Assembly (NCBI RefSeq): GCF_024679245.1
Contig: NC_090179.1
Span: forward strand, 2,974,820 to 3,038,819
Length of the DNA: 64,000 nt
Direction: 5' to 3'
From: Pseudorasbora parva
Lineage: Eukaryota; Chordata; Actinopteri; Cypriniformes; Gobionidae
The notes beneath the pieces were generated by a model that was not told the origin of the DNA, made no database searches, and saw only the letters and a program-made list of their open reading frames with translations. Shown piece after piece: positions 56,129-64,000 of this stretch. Each line of letters opens with the position of its first letter. The first letter of the stretch is position 1. A program made the translations under genes and the position numbers.

Positions 56129-58075
56129 ACACCGAGCCAGGTGCTGTGTGGGACCAGAAACCGAGGCCCACACACGACTATTGGGCCAGCAGGCCCCAAC
56201 TCTCTCTCTTCTTCCCTCTCCTCGCTTTTGCATCGCATCCAACTTCCTAGCCCCGAGGGCATATTCTTCAGGGAGGAGAAGTCAGCACACTTCAAGCGAC
56301 CAGCCGCTCCACACCGACCTCGGAAAGAACCGCCGGACACGCAGGACATTTGAACTCAGAATACACGCACACACGCGAGAAGCCAAAACTAAAGAAAGTA
56401 TTCTTATTTCTAAAATCCAAACTACTGTAAAAAGGGTTGTGTTATTTTCCCGTTGGGACAAGTTAACTCCGTGAGGGCTGTGTTTGATGAACTGAAGGGA
56501 AAACTGCCCCACCCCCACTCTCTCTTTCTCTCTCTCTTTTTATCTCTCTAATTTTAGTCTATTCATTAGTTTTGTTTATGTACCATATTCTTTCGTTTAC
56601 TATCTATATTTCTACTCTCTTGATGCATATTTAGTGTGTACTTTCTGTGTGAATCGTAGTGTTATTTTTAGTCTGTGTTTATTAAACCTCCAAAAGACAT
56701 TTAATGAGTTGAATCTGTTATTCTGCCACATACACGAAGTCAATGAAACTTACGATCTAACGTTACCTAACTGCTTATGCTACTATTTTAGTAAAGTAAC
56801 TTGTACGACCATTTGAAATATTGATTTTGTCCTGATCAGTAAAGTTAATGATTCTTATGCGCTCTTAAAGCAGTAATCCCTTATTGAGAATTGATTTGGA
56901 AGTCTATAACTAATTTGCAGGACAAACTTAGTAAGATAATTTCAAGCAATTCCGTAAAGGGTTACTTGAATTTAATTAAACATTTTTCCCTATCGGAAAA
57001 TTTTAATACGTAATGAACGACTAACAAATAATATTCATAATTTCATGGATATTGAATATTAAATCCCTTTTGAGTTAATTATTCCCCGAGACATTAAACT
57101 CACATAGTCATTTTTGTTACCACATTATAATCCCCAAAGAAAGGATTTTGTGTGCTAAAGTCCTGGACACCTTAGGCCTTTTGGGTTGTAGCATACACGT
57201 CATCCAAACAACCCCCCTGCTTTCGACCTCTGACCCATACACACACACATACACAGAGAAACTGCTCTGAGAACACACAGATCAGCAATATATGGACTTT
57301 TAGATTAAATTACCTCTTCAATGTACCAAATCTATGTATTGTGATGATGCAATGTTTTATATGATGTTTTGAAGTAACTTGGATGTTCACTGCATGTAAA
57401 ATCAACTTCTGTAGGCTAGTAACTGTAAATTCTGTATCTCTGCATTCTCGAATGTCAATACTGTCGTTCATGGTATCATTGGAATTGCGGAGGCCCAACG
57501 GCGAGAAAGAAAAATCGGCTCTTAATAAATCATCCATCTTTGTTTGAGTCACAAGGAAGTGGAGGCTTTCAATAGGAACAGAGGGCCACTCATCTCCTGA
57601 TTGAATTATCTCCGCCTGTCTCGTCTATAAAAACCTACACCCACAATGCCTCTTTAAGAGCACCTTCCGCCAAAGACAGACCCACGCTTCGGCGCTTCCA
57701 ACTTGAGAGATGGGATGAAGAGATGAACGATTGAGCCAGGAGCGGGCAAGGAGAGATGGGCAAACCTGCCCAAGAGACACGACCAGCCATCACGCCTGGA
57801 AAACTCCTCCAAGAACATCCAAGCTTCATAACCTTAAGAAAATGCAATAGACCTACACATCTAAAACTTAAATGCAAGTATCCTATTTCGCAATCAAACT
57901 GCGCTTAAAGGTTGTCTTGACCATTCCTGTTTACGGGAATAGTATGAATTTAACTGGGGCCTCTTGGAAAGAACTGCGTGATAAAAGTTGTCTCCATCTC
58001 TCTCTCGTTAAGTTTTGATTTTTCCTTGTATGTTGTTTGTTTTGTTACCCACGTATATGCATGTTTTACCCTGTG
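56129..58075. other. LTR-like non-coding sequence
   Basis: No gene. Features such as tctataaaaacctac (57624) and AATAAA-like words (57520s) suggest one or two decayed LTRs in this stretch. No paired LTR or internal domain found. Confidence 0.3.
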
Positions 58076-60588
58076 CACTCTAAAAAATGACCATGATTTT
58101 AACGGTGTAAGGTTGTAATATTCTACGGTTAAAAACTTATTTGGTAAACAGAAAGTGTCCGTAGGAAACAGTACAGGTTCCGTACTATATATGGTGAATA
58201 ACTGTAATAGATCTAACATTATGCCTGTAAAATTTACAGAAAAACAATGTAAAATCCCAACAGAATATTATTAGAAACCCAAAAACATATATTTTCTGTT
58301 TACATCACAATGAACTTTTGTAAACTGTTAAACAGAATATTGTGTTATATTTACAACATGTGATTATAAACAAATTTGTTTGTTAAACCTACAAATATTG
58401 GTGTCAACAACAGAGAAATACTGTAATATTGTAAAAACTATGTTGTTAATTTGATATCTAAATGTTGTAAAAATTAAAGTTTTAGTCAGTTGTTCTTAGA
58501 AATGTAAGTCATTTGACAAGTTTATGCACTTAAAAAATGTCTAAATATGTATTTGAATTGCATATAAATGTTCCATGCATTTTGATAATATAATTTTGAC
58601 AAACAATCTTATTTGTAAATCAAACATAAATGAAACAGGTAAGCTTCTCAGATGAGAAGCTCACTACTGAGTTAAAGTACTATTCAACCAGTGTTGACGT
58701 TAATGAGATAATTAAGAGACGATTGAACATTAATGATGAACACCTGATGATAACAATCAGAATCACTGAAGGAAAGAGAAACATGAGAACTACAACTGAC
58801 TTCAGCCACAGCTTTAGATGAAATCAACTGAAGATAAAAGAAGACATTAAATCTCTGAAGATCTCAGCAGAGGATTAAACAACTCCACAAACAGCATGAC
58901 CAGCTTCACACATTACTAACCAGACTGACTTTATTTGTTTAATTTATGTTTTAAAGAAAATAATAGGTTTATTTGAAGTCACCATGATGGTGAACAGTGT
59001 TTTCTTTAGTTTGGCTCTTGACCCTTGACTCTCCAACATTAGTTTTCTGGCTGCTTTAACTGTGTTTATAAAGCACTACTGTCATGGCATGGTAAGCCAA
59101 GCAAAAACATGGCCAGGTGATTTGGCTCTTTGTTCATGATGCTATAATCATCATCTAGTGATCACTGGTCTTGCTCAGAGTCTAATGTCCTTGTTATGTG
59201 TGTTAATTTTGTTTTATTCATAATAGTGGTCAACTAGCTGTTTCGTTCTACAGCATGAGTTTTAGCAATCTAATAATATGCAGAGTTAAAAAAAATTTAT
59301 AAAAAAGTGCGCAAAAGGTTTTAATCTATGGAAACTATTAGACACAAACAGATATCAAGAATCAGTGTATGAATCTCAACAAAGGTGACAATCAATGAAA
59401 AGCTTAATAATTGACAAATTTTCTTTGATTCTTACTTTTTTATTACTTTTGCTGTTTTTCTTTTGACGTTTTATAGTTGCTTGTTTCATGTTAAGAGTAG
59501 ATGTTTCTGATTTTTTTTTTTTTTTTTGCTTGTCACCATTTTAGATATACATACACTGATTCTTGATGTCTGTGTTTGTCTAAATAATGCTGTAGTTTAA
59601 AACTTTTTTTATAAACCTGCATATTGTTTGATTACGACAACCATACTGAATATCGTACTGCGAACCACATGGCTATTATTACACATGCAACACATCACCT
59701 TTATAACCAGAGCATTAGAATCTGAATGAGCTCAATGATTCAACCACTACATGATGATTATATAATCACCATTAAAGAGCCAAATCACCTGGCCATGTTT
59801 CTTTCTTGGCTTTCCATGCTCTAACAAAAGTGCTTTATAAACACAGTTAAAGCAGCCAGAAAATTTATGTGAAAGAGATAAGGGTCAAGAGCCCAACTAA
59901 AGAAAACACTGTTCACCATCATGGTTATCATCAGGTGTTCACCACTAATGCTCAATCATCACTTAATTATCTCATTAACGTCAACACTGCTTCAATGGTA
60001 CTTTAACTCAGTAGTGAGCACACACATGAACACCGGGAAGTGTTATTTTAACATGAGCATTTTTCGGTTTGCTTTTCCATAATTCTTAACTGTTTAATTT
60101 ACGTATAACTGGCATATATCAATCACATTCAGTTTATTAATACAATTACACAAATCTTACCTGTTTCATTGATGTATACTTACAAATATGAATCACATTA
60201 AGTTTATTAATTTGTTTATGTAAAAAAAATCAAAATCCATTGAAAATATATATGCAATATAAATACATAAATCTTATGCTTTTTGTTTCCTTTTTTCTTT
60301 TAGTCTTTACATTTTTATGTAATACTTACTGGTTTTATATTTATATTTATAAAAAAAAAAAAACAGTGCCTCCTCTAACCACGCCTAATTTTGAAATCAT
60401 AGTATATATTTAGAATAGTGCATAGTTTCATAATTCTCTGGTAACGGCAGCTGCCAGCGTTTTCCCGTAAAAACAACAGTTTTTCCCCATAAAATTTACG
60501 GTAAAAAACCGGCAGCTGTGGTTGCCAGAACTTTACCGTAAAAAATACGGCAGTTACGTTTTAGGTTTTACGGGACAGCACCATATAC
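58076..60588. repeat. 2.5-kb tandem unit, copy 1 (contains foldback)
   Basis: Starts cactctaaaaaatgacc and ends gggacagcaccatata. Inverted arms of up to 400 bp (58660-59130 and 59772-60030) share tttggctcttgaccct and ggccaggtgatttggctctt. No real ORF. Confidence 0.85.
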
Positions 60589-63204
60589 ACTCTAAAAAAT
60601 GACCGTGATTTTAACGGTGTAAGGTTGTAATATTCTACGGTTAAAAACTGTTATTTGGTAAACAGAAAGTTTCCGTAGGAAACAGTACAGGTTCCGTACT
60701 ATATACGGTGAATAACTGTAATAGATCTAACCTTATGCCTGTAACATTTACAGAAAAACAATGTAAAATCCCAACAGAATATTATTAGAACCCCAAAAAC
60801 ATATATTTTTTTGTTTAAATCACAATGAACTTTTGTAAACTGTTAAACAGAATATTGTGTTATATTTACAACATGTGGATTATAAACAAATTTGTTTGTT
60901 AAACCTACAAATATTGGTATCAACAACAGAGAAATACTGTAATACTTTAAAAACTATTTTGTTAATTTGATATCTAAATATTGTAAAAACTTATGTTTTA
61001 GTCAGTTGTTCTTAGAAATGTAAGTAATTTTACAAGTTTATGCACTTAAAAAATGTCTAAACATGTATTTGAATTGCATATAAATGTTCCATGCATTTTG
61101 ATTATGTAATTTTGACAAACAAATTAATAATCTTAATGAAAATCTTATTTGTAAATCAAACATAAATGAAACAGGTAAGATTCTCAGATGAGAAGCTCAC
61201 TACTGAGTTAAAGTACTATTCAACCAGTGTTGACGTTAATGAGATAATTAAGAGACGATTGAACATTAATGATGAACACCTGATGATAACAATCAGAATC
61301 ACTGAAGGAAAGAGAAACACGAGAACTACAACTGACTTCAGCCACAGCTTTAGATGAAATCAACTAAAGATAAAAGAAGACATTAAATCTCTGAAGATCT
61401 CAGCAGAGGATTAAACAACTCCACAAACAGCATTACCAGCGTCACACAATACTAACCAGACTGACTTTTTTGTGTAATTTATGTTTTAATGAAAATAATA
61501 GGTTTATTTGAAGTCACCATGATGGTGAGTAGTGTTTTCTTTAGTTGGGCTCTTGACCCTTGACTCTCCAACATTAGTTTTCTGGCTGCTTTAACTGTGT
61601 TTATAAAGCACTATTGTTATGGCATGGAAAGCAAAGCAAAAACATGGCCAGGTGATTTGGCTCTTTGTTCATGATGTTATAATCATCATCTAGTGATCAC
61701 TGATCTTTTTCAGAGTCGAAGGTCCTTGTTATGTGTGTTAATTTTGTTTTATTCATAATAGTGGCCAACTAGCTATTTCGTTCTACAGCATGAGTTTCAG
61801 CAATGTTGTGGCAATCTAATAATATGCAGAGCTAATAAAATAAACAAGTGTGCAAAAGGTTTTAATCTATGGCAATTATTAGACACAAACTGATATCAAG
61901 AATCAGTGTATAAATCTCAACAATGGTGACAATCAATGAAAAGCTTCATGCTGCAGTGCATGCTGGGTACCACTAATAAAAACTCTCCCATGGGTCCCAG
62001 CATGCATTGCGGCATGAATAAATTATCCATCTGAATAGACAAATTTTCTTTGATTCTTACAACTTTTTTTTTTACTTTTGCTGTTTTTCTTGTGACGTTT
62101 TATAGTAGCTTGTTTCATGTTAAGAGTAGATGTTTATCTGATTTTTTTTTTTGCTTGTCACCATTGTAGAGACACATACACTGATTCTTGATGTCTGTGT
62201 GTGTCTAAATTATGCTGTAGTTTAAAACTTTTTTTTATAAACCTGCATATTGTTTGATTACAACAATCATACTGGTTATCATACTGCAAACCACATGGAT
62301 ATTTTTACACATACGGCTAATCACCTTTATAACCAGAGCATTAGAATCTGAATGAGCTCAGTGATTCAACCACCACATGACGATTATTTAATCATCACTA
62401 AAGAGCCAAATCACCTGGCCATGTTTCTTTCTTGGCTTTCCATGCTGTAACAAAAGTGCTTTACAAACACAGTTAAAGCAGCCAGAAAACTAATGTGAAA
62501 GAGATAAGGGTCAAGAGCCCAACTAAAGCAAACACTGCTCACCATCATGGTTATCATCAGGTGTTCACCACTAATGCTCTATCATCACTTAATTATCTAA
62601 TTAACTTCAACACTGCTTCAATGGTACTTTAACTCAGTAGTGAGCACACACATGAACACCGGGAAGTGGTAATTTAACATGAGCATTTTTCGGTGTGCTT
62701 TTCCATCCTGTTTAATTTACGTATAACTGGCATATATCAATCACATTCAGTTTATTAATACAATTACACAAATCTTACCCGTTTAATCTGTGTATACTTA
62801 GAAATATGAATCACATTAAGTTTATTATTTTCTTTATGTAAAAAAAATCCAAATCCATTGAAAATGTATATGCAATATAAATACATAAATCTTATGCTTT
62901 TTGTTTCCTTTTTTCTTTTAGTCTTTACATTTTGATGTAATACTTACTGGTTTTATATTTATATTTATGTAAAAAAAAAAAACAAAAAAAAAAAACAGTG
63001 CCTCCTCTAACCACGCCTAATTTTGAATTTCATAGTGTGCATAGTTTCATAATTCTCTGGTAACGGCAGCTGCCAGCGTTTTCCCGTAAAAACAACAGTT
63101 TTTCCCCATAAAATTTACGGTAAAAAACCGGCAGCTGTGGTTGCCAGAACTTTACCGTAAAAAATACGGCAGTAACGTTTTAGGTTTTACGGGACAGCAC
63201 CATA
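60589..63204. repeat. 2.6-kb tandem unit, copy 2
   Basis: Head-to-tail repeat of 58076-60588, same start and end words, with a small insertion containing cagtgcatgctgggtacc and gcatgcattgcggcatgaat (61950-62010) that copy 1 lacks. Confidence 0.85.
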
Positions 63205-64000
63205 TAATTTAAAGGTTTATACTGTAATTATTACGGTTAAAACCCATTTATTTTACAGGTTAAAACTGTATAATTTACAAATGTTATACATTTTATTTTA
63301 TTTAACAGTAAAACACCGTTAAATGTACAGTTTTTCGAAGTGAAAAAGAACAGGTCATTGTGTAATTAACAGTGAAAAACCGTAAATTGACATTCCCAGA
63401 ATTCCCCACGTGACACTTCACATTTGATGCATTTTCATTGAATTAACTGTTTCTTCTTAGTTTTTTCTAATCACTTATGTACATTAAGGTTTTATTTTAC
63501 ATCTAATGTTGTTAAATTAATGTTTATTGCATTTTTAAAAAAGCCATGTCTGTTACCATGATGGTGTTTGGTGTTTAGTGTTTGTGTGTGCACCTTCTAT
63601 ATGTTAATATTGTCCCTCCAAAAGCTGCGTGTGATGAGCTTTGATTCATCATGTGATTCTCATCACCACTGTAATTGGTGGCTGTCAATCTATATCAAAG
63701 GTACATAACAGATATTAGCATTTCAATAAGTTGGTAATTTTAATATTATTTCAGTTAAATTTTTTTTATCGTAATTGTTTATAGTGCACTGTGTACATAT
63801 AATTATTACAATATAAACTTTCAAATTATATGGTTTTGAACTGTAAAATAAACAGTTTTTAGCCGTAATTACCACATTATAAACCTTTAAATTATATGCT
63901 GCTGTCCCATAAAATCTAAAACGTTGCTGCTGTATTTTTATGGTAAAGTTCTGGCAACCACAGCTGCCGTTTTTTTACCATAAATTTGATGGGTATTTTT
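63205..64000. repeat. Inverted continuation of the unit end
   Basis: 63880-63975 is the inverse of 63123-63212 (ctggcaaccacagctgcc, aacgtttt.gattttatggga), so another foldback centred near 63540 begins here and runs off the window. Confidence 0.65.

Noticed and set aside
58630..58821. 63-codon ORF (MKQVSFSDEKL...), repeated at 61166-61357
   Set aside because: It lies in the inverted arm of a foldback element and is conserved only because the whole unit is tandemly duplicated; no coding signature.

Overview
The window looks like a piece of a teleost genome, most likely a cyprinid. The evidence is spliced GT/AG gene fragments, AT-rich spacers, long (CA)n, (TA)n and (GAT)n tracts, and a dense nested load of transposon families typical of these fishes: Ty3/Gypsy, L2-like LINE, Helentron, Tc1, PIF/Harbinger, hAT, piggyBac-like, KDZ and foldback elements. 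I see no rRNA, tRNA or CRISPR and no complete conventional host gene. Almost every coding stretch is a transposon gene or a gene of unclear, probably multicopy, nature.

Layout. 1-345: edge of an SGNH-like ORF on minus. 847-5403: a complete, apparently young Gypsy element with identical 136-bp LTRs, 5-bp target duplication and a single 1263-codon gag-pol ORF. 7.5-22.3 kb: a Helentron on the minus strand with a spliced 5' exon, a cysteine-protease-like domain, HUH Rep, PIF1-type helicase and AP-endonuclease. It is decayed and split by four nested insertions: a Harbinger MITE, a 4.3-kb L2-like LINE with intact ORF2, a probable solo LTR, and a 1.9-kb repeat insertion. 23.4-31.2 kb: a 2.4-kb direct duplication carrying a small spliced zinc-finger/hydrophobic-tail gene. 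Between the copies lie a piggyBac-like MITE, a GC-rich repeat block and a broken LINE. 31.2-34.4 kb: Tc1 end and a TIR element with a 75-bp tandem array.

34.8-45.6 kb is the least familiar part. Two spliced genes lie head to head, their ATGs 52 bp apart (37508 minus, 37561 plus). The minus gene is split by a Harbinger MITE whose removal restores its first exon in frame. Downstream on plus, at 43.2-45.6 kb, six phase-compatible exons encode the C-terminal part of a KDZ-type transposase; it may belong with the 37561 gene. An unrelated zinc-ribbon exon (41.8-42.0 kb, minus, one stop) sits between them.

46.2-48.5 kb: Tc1 transposase pseudogene broken by an L2 tail and a foldback. 50.3-51.8 kb: LTR and gag-like ORF with an Ala/Pro repeat. 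51.8-64 kb: foldback elements, LTR-like sequence and a 2.5-kb tandem duplication of a foldback unit, with no convincing gene.

The elements date one another by nesting: the Helentron is older than its L2, LTR and MITE insertions, while the Gypsy copy with identical LTRs is among the youngest. All family names are from motif recognition by eye; no database search was run.
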